Shown in pieces: positions 1-9,675 of a stretch of DNA of 64,000 nt (positions are counted from its first letter, which is position 1; each line of letters begins with the position of its first letter). The translations under genes and the position numbers were made by a program. The notes beneath the pieces are model-generated. The model was not told where the DNA came from and did not search any database. It saw only the letters and a list, made by a program, of their open reading frames with translations. Where the stretch lies: contig SHZJ01000004.1 in assembly GCA_009692365.1 (NCBI GenBank), positions 1-64,000 on the forward strand, given 5' to 3'. The DNA is from Gammaproteobacteria bacterium. GTDB lineage: Bacteria > Pseudomonadota > Gammaproteobacteria > Ga0077536.

Positions 1-1
1 C

Positions 2-1027
2 GCGGATGAAGCGCACTGCAGCCAGTATGGTTTCGGCGGCAAGGGCGACCCGACCTTCGACACCGCGCAAGCCATCGCCGTGATGCTGGAAAAACACGGC
101 ATCGCCTGCGACCTGATGCACGGTTTCAACTGGGACAAGTGGACGACCGGCAAACCCACCGAACGCCTCGCGCTCATCCCCGCCGGACAGGAGCACATTC
201 TCGAACAGGAAGACGGCAAGCAACGCTGGATTCAGGTGGTGACTGAACTTTCCCGCGCCTTCGCCCTCTGCGCCGCGAGCGATGAAGCCACGGCGATCCG
301 CGACGACGTGAGTTTCTTCCAAGCCCTGCAAGCCGCGCTGAACAAGCAGAGCAGCAGCAACCGCAAGACGCCCGAGCAGATCGACGCCGCCATCCGCCAG
401 CTCGTGAGCAAGGCCATCACCACCGAAGGCCAGGTGATCGACGTCTTCACCGCCGCCGGATTGCCCAAGCCAGACATCTCCATCCTCTCCGACCAGTTCC
501 TCGCCGAAGTGCGCGGCCTGAAGCACAAGAACGTCGCCGCCGAGCTGCTTGAAAAGCTGCTCAAGGACGAACTCAAAGTCCGCTCCAAGCGCAACCTCGT
601 GCAGAGCCAGGTCTTTTCCGAGAAACTCAAGAAGACCCTCAACGCCTACCACAACCGCGCCATCTCCACGATGCAGGTCATCGAAGAGCTGATCAAACTC
701 GCCAAGGACCTCGACGCCGCCGGTAAACGCGGCGACGACCTAGGCCTAACGGATGACGAAATTGCTTTCTACGATGCGCTTGCCGTCAACGATAGCGCCG
801 TTATCGCGATGGGCGACGACAAGCTCAAGCTCATCGCGGCTGAGTTGGTGGCGCAGGTAAAAAAGAGCATGACTATCGACTGGAATCTGCGCGAAAGCGC
901 GCGCGCGCGGATCAGAGTCATGGTGAAACGCATTCTGAACAAGCATGGCTATCCGCCGGACTTGCAAGCAGAGGCGGTGAAGACCGTGCTCGCGCAAGCG
1001 GCGCTTTTTTGCGCTGAATGGGTGTGA
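2..1027 (+). CDS. hsdR: Type I restriction enzyme R subunit (HsdR), C-terminal part; gene begins left of the window
   Basis: Frame is open from base 2; reads ADEAHCSQYGFGGKGDPTFDTAQAIAV (HsdR DEAH-box context) and continues into the 315-aa ORF with an HsdR-like helical C-terminal domain. Confidence 0.85.
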   Translation, partial: ADEAHCSQYGFGGKGDPTFDTAQAIAVMLEKHGIACDLMHGFNWDKWTTGKPTERLALIPAGQEHILEQEDGKQRWIQVVTELSRAFALCAASDEATAIRDDVSFFQALQAALNKQSSSNRKTPEQIDAAIRQLVSKAITTEGQVIDVFTAAGLPKPDISILSDQFLAEVRGLKHKNVAAELLEKLLKDELKVRSKRNLVQSQVFSEKLKKTLNAYHNRAISTMQVIEELIKLAKDLDAAGKRGDDLGLTDDEIAFYDALAVNDSAVIAMGDDKLKLIAAELVAQVKKSMTIDWNLRESARARIRVMVKRILNKHGYPPDLQAEAVKTVLAQAALFCAEWV

Positions 1028-1032
1028 TCCTG

Positions 1033-1072
1033 AGCCGCGCCACGCCACGCCACGCCACGCCACGAGCGCGGC
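1033..1072. repeat. Short tandem repeat (CACGC x4 plus CACG) inside a GCCGCGC/GCGCGGC inverted repeat, just after the hsdR stop
   Basis: Direct reading of gccgcgc(cacgc)4cacgagcgcggc. Confidence 0.6.
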
Positions 1073-1179
1073 CGAGCGGCTAAAACGGCGGGCGCCACAG
1101 CGTGCAGCGTTTACGAGGTTCACCTAAAAGACCGACCCGCCGCCTAGTTTCTGTGAGCATGACGGCCTTGGATTAAGCC

Positions 1180-1890
1180 TCAGCGCAAACCCAGAAAGTC
1201 GGTCAGCAGATGGGCAAACGGGGCTTGGTCAGGTGCGTTTTGATAGCTCTCCAGGGCGAGTGCACGGATGGCGGGTGGGATGTCGAAGGTCTCTTCGAGG
1301 GTCATCTCGCGCATGAAATCCGAGGTAAATTCCGGGTGCGCCTGGATGCCCAACATGCGCTCGCCCAGGGTAAAAATAGCTTGGGGACAGTGGGCGGTGC
1401 TGGCAATTATTTGGGCGTCGGGGGGGAGGGTCAGGACTTGATCCTGATGCGCCATGTGCAGTTTTAGCAGGCCTGAAGGCCACGCCAGGCCCGGCATAGG
1501 GCGGTGTACCTGATGCTCGATATTGCCCAAACCCCAGCCCTCGTTGCTGCGCATGGTGTGCCCGCCAAACGTGCTGGCTAACAGCTGATGACCAAAACAA
1601 ATCCCGACCAAAGGTGCGCCCGTGCCCACAATGCTGCGCACGCAGGCGGTGAGCGGCGCCATCCACGACACCGGCTCGTAGACGGCGGTTCGTGAGCCGC
1701 TGATCAGCCAGGCATCACATTCTTGCGGGCTGGCGGGCAGTACCCCGCGATGGGTCGCGTAGGGCACGAGATCAAAGCGTGCGCCGGCCGCATCCAGCAG
1801 GGCGTTAAACATGTCGGGATAGTCGCCGTGGCGGCCCCGCAGGGGCTCCCAGATCACATCGCAAACCAGCAACCCCAGCCGCGGGATCAC
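1180..1890 (-). CDS. Class I glutamine amidotransferase-like protein (GMP synthase-like / gamma-glutamyl hydrolase-like)
   Basis: GICFGHQLLA nucleophile motif and GIQAHPEF His/Glu motif. Confidence 0.85.
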   Translation of the reverse strand: MIPRLGLLVCDVIWEPLRGRHGDYPDMFNALLDAAGARFDLVPYATHRGVLPASPQECDAWLISGSRTAVYEPVSWMAPLTACVRSIVGTGAPLVGICFGHQLLASTFGGHTMRSNEGWGLGNIEHQVHRPMPGLAWPSGLLKLHMAHQDQVLTLPPDAQIIASTAHCPQAIFTLGERMLGIQAHPEFTSDFMREMTLEETFDIPPAIRALALESYQNAPDQAPFAHLLTDFLGLR

Positions 1891-2771
1891 GGCGGGACTG
1901 CTGCGCCCCAGTTGATCAGGCGGCGCGTATAGGGTTCGATGAACGGCGTGCGGTAACCATCCTCACGCCAGAGCGTGGGGAAATAAGACTCGTCCATTTG
2001 GTTGTCGCCAAAGCGTTTGTAGCGGCTGTAAATGGCGCCCACGTGGTGGGGGTCAAATTGGGTTGCGCTGGACATACAGTGCGCCACCAGTGCGCGCCGC
2101 GGCACGGCGCGGCGGTTGACGTCTGAGCCATGCCAGATCCAGCCGCTGTGGAAAGCGCCGCCACCGGCTTTCACCACGATGGGCACGCGCTCGACCACCT
2201 CGGCCCCGGCGCGGGCCGCGGCTTTCAGCAGGTCGGTGGTGGGATTTTCGGGGGCGTGAAATTGCTCGATCATGCCGGCCTGCCCCCACCGGTGCGAGCC
2301 GCGCACATATTCCACCGTGCCGCCTGCGGCGGTGGTGTCGTCCAGTGCAATCCAGCAGCTCACCCCGTCGGGGATGGTCGTCCACTGCTCGTAGGCGGCG
2401 TCCTGATGAAAGCCCAATGGTTTGCCACCGGGTGGCTTCCACAAGACGTTGTCCTGCCGCAGGCGGGCCCCGGGCCAGCCGCCCAAGCGCGCGCACGCCC
2501 GTCCGATGGCGGGTTGTAGCAGCACGCTGGCCAGGTAACGGTCGGCCTTCCAACCGTTGCAGATTTGGCGGGTGTGGTCCGGGGGGTCGCGGCCCTCGCG
2601 CCAATTAACCTCATCGGGCATCAGCCCGGTTTCCCAGCGACCCTGGAATAATTCCTCGTAGCGTTCGCGCACCAGCGCCACTTCTTCGGGGCTGATGATT
2701 TGCGCCACCGCAATGAAGCCATCCGTGCGGAAAGCGGCGATCTGTTGGTCGGTGAGGTCAAAATTGTTCAT
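1887..2771 (-). CDS. Phytanoyl-CoA dioxygenase (PhyH) family protein
   Basis: 294 aa; GFHQDAAYEQW and GGGAFHSGWIWHGSDVN metal/2-OG motifs; stop/start overlap with the GATase gene. Confidence 0.85.
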   Translation of the reverse strand: MNNFDLTDQQIAAFRTDGFIAVAQIISPEEVALVRERYEELFQGRWETGLMPDEVNWREGRDPPDHTRQICNGWKADRYLASVLLQPAIGRACARLGGWPGARLRQDNVLWKPPGGKPLGFHQDAAYEQWTTIPDGVSCWIALDDTTAAGGTVEYVRGSHRWGQAGMIEQFHAPENPTTDLLKAAARAGAEVVERVPIVVKAGGGAFHSGWIWHGSDVNRRAVPRRALVAHCMSSATQFDPHHVGAIYSRYKRFGDNQMDESYFPTLWREDGYRTPFIEPYTRRLINWGAAVPP

Positions 2772-2844
2772 CTGATCTCCGTGCGGCGTGGCGGCGGCAG
2801 GTCGCTCCAGCTAGATTATCGGCCGCCGCGTGACGAGCTTCGGC

Positions 2845-4203
2845 TCACACGTGGTGGAAATAACGTTGGCGCTCGAAGGCCGACACGTGGCGGCGCATCA
2901 AGGTGTCTTCGTGGAGACAGTTAGCACAGAAGTGGTCCACGAAGCTCGCCCCGAACAGCCCACGGGCGAGGGGGCTGCGCTGCATGCGCTCGGCGGCTTC
3001 CAGCAGGGTGCGGGGTAGGGGGCCAAACTCGGGGTGTACCTGTTCCCGGCCGATGTCGCGGCTCGCGGGGGGCGGCGTGAGGCCTTGCTCGATGCCATTC
3101 AAACCCGCTCCCAGCAGCATGGCGAAAGCCAGATGCGGGTTCATGTCGGCGCCGGGCAGGCGCAGTTCTAGCCGGGTGTCGGCCGGGGCACCGGTAATCG
3201 CGCGCAGGCCGCAGGTGTAGTTGCCGAGCCCCCAGGTCGCGCTGCGGGGCGCCCAGTTGCCCGGGACGTAGCGGCGGTAGGCGTTCACGGTGCTGGCCAA
3301 CATCGGCATGAGATCCGGCAAGCCCTGCAGCACGCCGGCGATGAAGTGATGCGCCAGCGCTGACAGCCCATTGCCGTCGTCGGCGTGCAACAGCCATTGG
3401 CCGCTCCGGACATCGCGCAGAGAAATAATCGGATGCCCACCCAGCCCCGGATGGTCGTCAGACAGCTGGGCCATGAAGGAGGCGGTGAGGCCCCGCGTAA
3501 TCGCGAACGCCTTGGTGAACAGCTTGAAGAGCGCGGCGTCGTCGGCGGCGTTTAACAGCGCCCGGGTGGGGAGTGCGGCTTCCAGACAGCCCGGCCCGAG
3601 CTCCGCGCAGACGTGATGGAGCGGTACATCGCCGGCGCCCAAACTATCTACATAGTCGCGGATGAAGTGCGCGCCGGTGGCCGGATATAGGCCCGCCCAG
3701 CAGCGGTTTTCCGGCGCATGGGTGGTGAGATTCGCATAGCCTTTGGCGCTCAGACTGGCCGGGGTTTCGGCCAGCAGGATGAATTCAAACTCGCTGCCGC
3801 CACAGGCCTCCAGCCCGAGGTCGGCGGCGCGTGCAATTTGTTGGCCCAGCAGTGCGCGCGGTGAGAGCGCGCGGTTAGCGGCGGTGTAATCCGCCACGAT
3901 GAGCGCGCTATTGGGTTCGAAGGGGTAAGGCCGCAGACTCGCGGGGTCGAGCGCGCAGGGGGCGTGTTGGTAGGGACGGTCGGCGCGCACCGTATCGTTG
4001 GGGCCCCAATAGGGCAAGGCGTCGATGAACGACCAGCCCCGGTGCAGGTACTCGGCGCACAGGCTGGCCGGCAGTCTTTTCTCGCGAAAAACGCCTTCGG
4101 TATCGAACAACCCCGCATGCACGTATTCAATGCCCTGACGCTCCAGAATGAGGCAGGCGGCGGTGGGGTCCGAGGGCGCCCAGCGGGGTGGGGTAATGCT
4201 CAT
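2845..4203 (-). CDS. Glutamine synthetase-family ligase (glutamate-amine ligase-like)
   Basis: 452 aa; GSEFEF, CAELGPGCLEAAL, GGHPIISL and ELRLPGADMNPHLAFAMLLGAGLNGIE resemble the GS catalytic core but are divergent. Confidence 0.8.
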   Translation of the reverse strand: MSITPPRWAPSDPTAACLILERQGIEYVHAGLFDTEGVFREKRLPASLCAEYLHRGWSFIDALPYWGPNDTVRADRPYQHAPCALDPASLRPYPFEPNSALIVADYTAANRALSPRALLGQQIARAADLGLEACGGSEFEFILLAETPASLSAKGYANLTTHAPENRCWAGLYPATGAHFIRDYVDSLGAGDVPLHHVCAELGPGCLEAALPTRALLNAADDAALFKLFTKAFAITRGLTASFMAQLSDDHPGLGGHPIISLRDVRSGQWLLHADDGNGLSALAHHFIAGVLQGLPDLMPMLASTVNAYRRYVPGNWAPRSATWGLGNYTCGLRAITGAPADTRLELRLPGADMNPHLAFAMLLGAGLNGIEQGLTPPPASRDIGREQVHPEFGPLPRTLLEAAERMQRSPLARGLFGASFVDHFCANCLHEDTLMRRHVSAFERQRYFHHV

Positions 4204-4287
4204 GTGTGGAGCCAGAGTAGAGAATGTTTATCCTGATTAACAGACGTGATATATCGGAGCCAGCCCGCAACGCTCCTAGGAGGATCA

Positions 4288-4701
4288 ATGCCAGACATGC
4301 CAACTGGGGTGCAACTCAATCAGAGCCACGCCTCCACCGACGACTTCATCACCCGGACCCATGTGCTGCCCCTCCTGACCGACCCCGCGGTGCGCAAAAA
4401 GCTGCTTGCTGAACACGCCGGGAACCCCATCGGGCTCCCCGGCAAAGCCGGCCACGCGGGCGTCCAACATACCGAAGAACTCTCGCGGGTCATCGATAAA
4501 CTGCGCCGCGCGCCGATGGCGGGCAAATATGTGCGGATCTGCGTGCGGTTGCACGCGGACTATCGCATCGGCGTGTGCGCTGGGGTGCGCGGCAAGCCGG
4601 TTAAAATCATGCCGAAGTCCTACCCCTCGGAGGACGCGTGTGAGCATGCCATCTTCTTGCGCCGCGTGACGGAACTGCTGGCCCACTACGGCCTGAAATA
4701 G
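4288..4701 (+). CDS. N,N-dimethylformamidase small (alpha) subunit-like protein
   Basis: AGGAGG 6 nt upstream of ATG 4288; ~137 aa; immediately precedes the large-subunit gene, as in known DMFase operons. Confidence 0.65.
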   Translation: MPDMPTGVQLNQSHASTDDFITRTHVLPLLTDPAVRKKLLAEHAGNPIGLPGKAGHAGVQHTEELSRVIDKLRRAPMAGKYVRICVRLHADYRIGVCAGVRGKPVKIMPKSYPSEDACEHAIFLRRVTELLAHYGLK

Positions 4702-4761
4702 CCGCTCGCCAGCGCGCGACCTAACTCCCAACTGACCCCATCGATGTAAGAGGATTTAGCC

Positions 4762-7146
4762 ATGCTACGCATCACTGGTTATAGCGATTGCTACAGCGCG
4801 TGCCCTAGCGACACCGTCAAGTTTTTCGTGAATTCCGAGAAGAACGAAAGCTATCAAGCCCAGTTGGTCCGTCTGATCCACGGCGATACCAACCCCGAGG
4901 GCCCGGGCTTTAAGGAAGAAGAAATCGCCGCCGCGTGTAACGGCCAGTACCAAGGTCGCGCGCAGAAAATCCACGGGGGCTCCTATGCTGTGATTCCCGC
5001 TGCCACCCGCCTCAACTGCGCTAGCTTCACGGTGCAGGCGTTCATCATGCCGACCACCCCCGGCCCCGGGCCGCATGGCTACTGCCACGACAAAGGTATG
5101 CAGGGCATCGTGACCAAATGGTTAATCGACAAGCAGACCGGTTACGGACTTTTTATCGACGAGGCGGGCTGTTTGGTGGTGATGATCGGCGCGGGCAAGG
5201 GCAAAGTAACGCGGATTTCCAGCGCCAAGCCGCTGCTGCGCAAAGTGTGGTACCTGGTGGCGGCGAGCTACGATGCAGCCACCGGGGCCGTGACGCTTTA
5301 TCAGGAGCCGGTAGTGTCTGCCACCAACGGTGGTCTGGGCATGGCGCTGGTCCATCCGGCCAGCGAGACTAGCGCGGTGGTGACCAGCCTCAGCGCCCAC
5401 GGCCCCGCTGCCAACGATGCCCCGCTGCTGTTGGCGGCGGCCAGTCGGAAAAGCGATTCGGGCCGCGAGATCTGCGGTGGCCATTACCGAGAAGCCACCA
5501 CCCCGGTGGCGCTGCCCGAGCAGGACTGGTGTTACAACGGCAAAATTGATCGTCCGCGCCTCGCGGCCAGCGCCCTGAGCAAAGCAGAAATCGATGCGCT
5601 CGCACGCGGCTTCGAGGGCTGCCCGGCGGCGCTGCGCAGCCGGGTGGTGGGGGCGTGGGATTTCCACGCCAACATCACCACGAGCATCGCCAGCTGCCAG
5701 ATCCTCGACCGCTCGCCCAACCGGTTAAATGGCTTTGTGATCAACCTGCCGGTGCGTGCTATGACCGGCTATAACTGGACCGGCGACGACATCGTCTACC
5801 ACCACGCGCCCACCGAATACGGCGCGATCCACTTCCACGACGATGACATCGACGATGCCCGTTGGGAGACCGATTTTAGCCTCACGCTGCCCGCGACCCT
5901 CAAGAGCGGCGTCTACGCGGTGCGCTTGCGCATTGGTGGCGAAAACACGCCGGAAACGGAGGATTACATCCCGTTTTTCGTGCGCCCGCCGCGCGGCAAG
6001 GCCACCGCAAAAATTTGCTTCATCGCGCCGACCAATAGCTACCTGGCCTATTCAAACGACAACCTCGCCACCAACTCCGTGGTGGCCGAGTTGCTGGCCG
6101 GGCGGGTGCCGATCATGAATGCCTCGGACCTGTTCTTGAACGAGCATCGCGAGTATGGCCTGTCCACTTACTCCTGCCATTCGGACGGCTCGGGGGTGTG
6201 CTACAGCTCGCGGCTGCGGCCCATCTTGAATATGCGGCCGAAGTATCGGCACTGGCTGTCGCCCTCGCTGTGGCAGTTCAACGCGGATATGCACCTCACC
6301 GACTGGCTGGAAGAAATGGGCTTCGAATTCGATGTCCACACCGACGAGGACGTGGACCGCGAAGGTCTCGATCTGCTGGCGCGCTACCGGGTGGTGCTCA
6401 CCGGCAGCCATCCCGAATACTCGTCCGAGAAAATGCTCGACGCCTACACCGCCTACCAGGCCAGCGGCGGACGTTGGATGTACTTGGGTGCCGACGGTTT
6501 CTACTGGTGCAGCCAGTATCATCCCGACAACAGCAACATCATCGAAGTGCGCAAAGGCGAGGCCGGCACGCGGGCGTGGACCGCCAATCCCGGCGAATAC
6601 AACAACGCTTTCGACGGCAAATACGGCGGCATGTGGCGCGCGCGCGGCCGCATCCCCAGCAAAATCTGTGGCCTGACGTTTACCGGCTATGGCTTTGATG
6701 TCTCGACCTACTATCGGCGCGAACCAGACAGCCAGCGGCCGGAATGCAAATGGATCTTCGCGGGCATCGGCGCGGACGAAATCATCGGTGATTTCGGGCT
6801 AGTGGGCGGCGGCGCTGCGGGCCTGGAAATCGATCGCTACGATCTGGAATTCGGCACGCCGCACAACGCCTATTTGCTCGCACGCTCGGAAGGCCACACG
6901 GATCTCATGCTGCAAGTGAACGAGGAAATTCACTTCAGCGTGCGCGGCTACTACGGCGGTGGCGACGAAAATCCGATGATTCGGGCCGACATGATCTATT
7001 ACAAAACGCCTAACGACGGCGCGGTGTTCGCCCCGGGGTCGTTGGCCTGGTGTGGTGCGCTCTCCCATAACGACTACAAAAATAACGTGTCGCGCCTGAT
7101 GAAAAACGTGCTCAAGGGCTTTATGAAGCCCGGTGCATTGCCTTGA
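4762..7146 (+). CDS. N,N-dimethylformamidase large (beta) subunit-like protein
   Basis: 794 aa; LamG/ConA-like N-terminal half and long C-terminal domain (SYLAYSNDNLATNS, LTGSHPEYSSEKMLDAYTAYQASGGRWMYLGADGFYW) recognised as the DMFase beta-subunit type. Confidence 0.8.
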   Translation: MLRITGYSDCYSACPSDTVKFFVNSEKNESYQAQLVRLIHGDTNPEGPGFKEEEIAAACNGQYQGRAQKIHGGSYAVIPAATRLNCASFTVQAFIMPTTPGPGPHGYCHDKGMQGIVTKWLIDKQTGYGLFIDEAGCLVVMIGAGKGKVTRISSAKPLLRKVWYLVAASYDAATGAVTLYQEPVVSATNGGLGMALVHPASETSAVVTSLSAHGPAANDAPLLLAAASRKSDSGREICGGHYREATTPVALPEQDWCYNGKIDRPRLAASALSKAEIDALARGFEGCPAALRSRVVGAWDFHANITTSIASCQILDRSPNRLNGFVINLPVRAMTGYNWTGDDIVYHHAPTEYGAIHFHDDDIDDARWETDFSLTLPATLKSGVYAVRLRIGGENTPETEDYIPFFVRPPRGKATAKICFIAPTNSYLAYSNDNLATNSVVAELLAGRVPIMNASDLFLNEHREYGLSTYSCHSDGSGVCYSSRLRPILNMRPKYRHWLSPSLWQFNADMHLTDWLEEMGFEFDVHTDEDVDREGLDLLARYRVVLTGSHPEYSSEKMLDAYTAYQASGGRWMYLGADGFYWCSQYHPDNSNIIEVRKGEAGTRAWTANPGEYNNAFDGKYGGMWRARGRIPSKICGLTFTGYGFDVSTYYRREPDSQRPECKWIFAGIGADEIIGDFGLVGGGAAGLEIDRYDLEFGTPHNAYLLARSEGHTDLMLQVNEEIHFSVRGYYGGGDENPMIRADMIYYKTPNDGAVFAPGSLAWCGALSHNDYKNNVSRLMKNVLKGFMKPGALP

Positions 7147-7526
7147 GAGCCGCGCCAGAGCGACGCTCGACCGGTGGCCGGGTGGTGGGGTTGCCGCCCG
7201 GAAAAACCTTTATGCCGGCGTTAGAGGGTGGCCCTAGCGAGCTGGAGCAGGCGGTGCTGGGCACGCCCGATCCCGACCGCATGAACCAGCTGGGGGAATG
7301 TCTGTTTACACTCAACAGCCGTCGCTTTGGCCCCATCCCCGGGGCCTATGTGGTGGTGTGCGTGGAGCCCGCGCGCCGTTGGTGCGTAGGGCAGTTGAGC
7401 GCCGACCGCGCACGACCGCTGGTGCTGTTCGACGACCTGATGTTTACCGATCCGGTGCTGGCCCAAGAGGCCGCTGAGGGCCTGCGGACGGCGCGCGGCG
7501 AGGGTCATCCACAACGCAGCATCTGA
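7143..7526 (+). CDS. Hypothetical protein translationally coupled to the DMFase-like gene
   Basis: TTG start overlaps the upstream stop (ttga); 127 aa; no family recognised. Confidence 0.5.
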   Translation: MRAAPERRSTGGRVVGLPPGKTFMPALEGGPSELEQAVLGTPDPDRMNQLGECLFTLNSRRFGPIPGAYVVVCVEPARRWCVGQLSADRARPLVLFDDLMFTDPVLAQEAAEGLRTARGEGHPQRSI

Positions 7527-7802
7527 GTGCTGGTCGCCGGTACGCAAACGTGCCGGTGACCCTTGGTCGAGATCATCGAAGGCGGGGGGCAACGGCACCG
7601 CACCATGGGCGACGCGCTGGCCCGCTCGCCGCTTGCGCGGCCACGCTAGACCCTCGCGCCTCGGCTTTTTCCCGCCGCGTGCACGGGGCAGGGTGGCCTG
7701 CCCACGGGCTGCCGCCCGGCCCCGTCCCCCGCTTCCTGACGGCGCCGCTGGATGGCCAACGCTGCGGGTAGTGATGGCGCCTAGGGACCCACAATCAGTA
7801 TG

Positions 7803-7838
7803 CTGTCGCCGCCTGTCGCCGCCTGTCGCCGCCTGTCG
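7803..7838. repeat. 10-bp tandem repeat ctgtcgccgc, about 3.6 copies
   Basis: Direct reading. Confidence 0.7.
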
Positions 7839-7969
7839 CGCAGCGCGACCCAGGCTAAATATTGTGTGATGAAAGGCCCGCACCCAGCCTTGGGGGCGGC
7901 CATGCGTACCCCAACGGAGCAGCCGAGGCCAATTCGGTCCCCCCCATTGTTTGCATTAGGAGATAGTTC

Positions 7970-9583
7970 GTGAGTAGTTCGTCCTCGTCCAGCTTTGATG
8001 TCCTCGTTGTCGGCGCCGGTTTGTCCGGCCTGTATCAGTTGCACCAACTGCGCGAGCGTGGTTTGCGCGTGCGCGGGTTGGAAGCCGGTACCGACGTGGC
8101 GGGCACCTGGTACTGGAACCGCTATCCCGGCGCACGCTGCGATTCCACCGCCGAGTGTTATCAATATTGGTTCTCCGATGAACTGCTGAACGAATGGAAT
8201 TGGAGCGAGCGCTATCCGGCGCAGGCCGAGACCGAGCGTTACCTTAATTACGTCGCAGACAAATTTGACCTGCGCCGCGATATCCAGTTCAACACCCGCG
8301 TCAGCGCCGCGGATTTTGTCGCCGCCACCGGCCGGTGGACGCTTACCACGCAAACGGGAGAGCACTTTGACGCGCAGTTTCTGGTGCTGGCGACGGGTGG
8401 CCTGTCCACCCCCGCGCTACCGTCTATTGCGGGTTTTGAAACCTTCCAAGGCAGCTCTTTTCATACCGGCCGGTGGCCCCACGAGGGGCTGGATTTCACC
8501 GGTAAACGGGTCGGGGTCATCGGCACGGGCGCGACCGGCATCCAGGTCATTCAGACCATCGCCCCGCAGGTGGAACACCTCACGGTTTTTCAGCGCACTG
8601 CCACCTACGCCATCCCCATGCGCAACCCCGAGTACGATGCCGCCCGGATGGCCGAACTGCGCCAAAGCTATCCGGCAATGAAGGAACTCGTGCACAACAC
8701 GTTTACCGGCAATGACTACGATTTCGGCACGGTGTTATTTTCCGACCTCACCCCGGCCGAACGCGAGGAGCGCCTGTGGACCTACTGGCGCGATGGCTCG
8801 CTCAAATTCTGGGTGGGCGCGTTTGGCGAGTTGTTTGCCGACCAAACCGTGAACGATTACGTCTCGGATTTCGTACGTGCGCGCATTCGGGAACGCGTCC
8901 AAGACCCCCAACTCGCCGCCAAACTCTCACCCAAAGACTACGGCTTTGGTACGCGCCGCGTGCCGTTGGAAAGCGGCTATTTTGAAACCTTCAATCGCGC
9001 CAACGTAACCCTGGTCGACACCACCGAAACCCCGCTGGAGTGCTTCACCGCAACCGGGATCAAGACCCGCGCCGGCGAGCACGCGTTGGATGTGATGATT
9101 TTTGCCACCGGCTTTGATGCCGGCACGGGCGCCCTGACCGCCATCGACATTCGGGGCCGGGAGGGGCTGCTGTTGCGCGCGGCGTGGGCGCAGGATGGGG
9201 TGCGGGCGTGGTTGGGTTTGCAGGTCCACGGCTTCCCCAATATGTTCATGATCATGGCCCCGCTGTCGCCGGCGGCGGCTTTCTGTAATGTCCCCACCTG
9301 CTCGCAGCAGCAGGCAGACTGGATCGCCAACTGCATTACCCACACCCGTGCGCAGGGCAGCAAATCGATCGAGCCGAGCGCCCAGGCCGAGGCCGCCTGG
9401 GGCGAGCATCACGACGAACTCGCCAACGCAACACTCGTGCCCAAGACCAAGTCTTGGTACATGGGCACCAACATCGCCGGTAAGCCGCGCCGGCTGCTCG
9501 CCTATGTGGGGGGTGCCAGCACCTATCGCCACGCCTGCGACAAAGTAGCAGCGGAAGGTTACCGCGACAGCGTTTTTAGCTGA
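7970..9583 (+). CDS. Type I Baeyer-Villiger / flavin-containing monooxygenase
   Basis: GAGLSG and GTGATG Rossmann motifs; FQGSSFHTGRWP matches the FxGxxxHxxxWP BVMO fingerprint. Confidence 0.9.
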   Translation: MSSSSSSSFDVLVVGAGLSGLYQLHQLRERGLRVRGLEAGTDVAGTWYWNRYPGARCDSTAECYQYWFSDELLNEWNWSERYPAQAETERYLNYVADKFDLRRDIQFNTRVSAADFVAATGRWTLTTQTGEHFDAQFLVLATGGLSTPALPSIAGFETFQGSSFHTGRWPHEGLDFTGKRVGVIGTGATGIQVIQTIAPQVEHLTVFQRTATYAIPMRNPEYDAARMAELRQSYPAMKELVHNTFTGNDYDFGTVLFSDLTPAEREERLWTYWRDGSLKFWVGAFGELFADQTVNDYVSDFVRARIRERVQDPQLAAKLSPKDYGFGTRRVPLESGYFETFNRANVTLVDTTETPLECFTATGIKTRAGEHALDVMIFATGFDAGTGALTAIDIRGREGLLLRAAWAQDGVRAWLGLQVHGFPNMFMIMAPLSPAAAFCNVPTCSQQQADWIANCITHTRAQGSKSIEPSAQAEAAWGEHHDELANATLVPKTKSWYMGTNIAGKPRRLLAYVGGASTYRHACDKVAAEGYRDSVFS

Positions 9584-9675
9584 GCGCGCGGCCGGGGCGG
9601 GGCGGCGCCACCGCCCCGGCGGCCAAGCTGTGGGCCAGCGGGGGCGGCGAGGGTGCGCCGGCGGCCCGCTAGCGC

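Noticed and set aside
2053-2604. Large overlapping ORFs antisense or out of frame with clear genes (e.g. 2053..2604, 15151..15942, 17242..18561, 28964..29902)
   Set aside because: High-GC spurious ORFs; the overlapping gene on the other frame carries recognisable family motifs.
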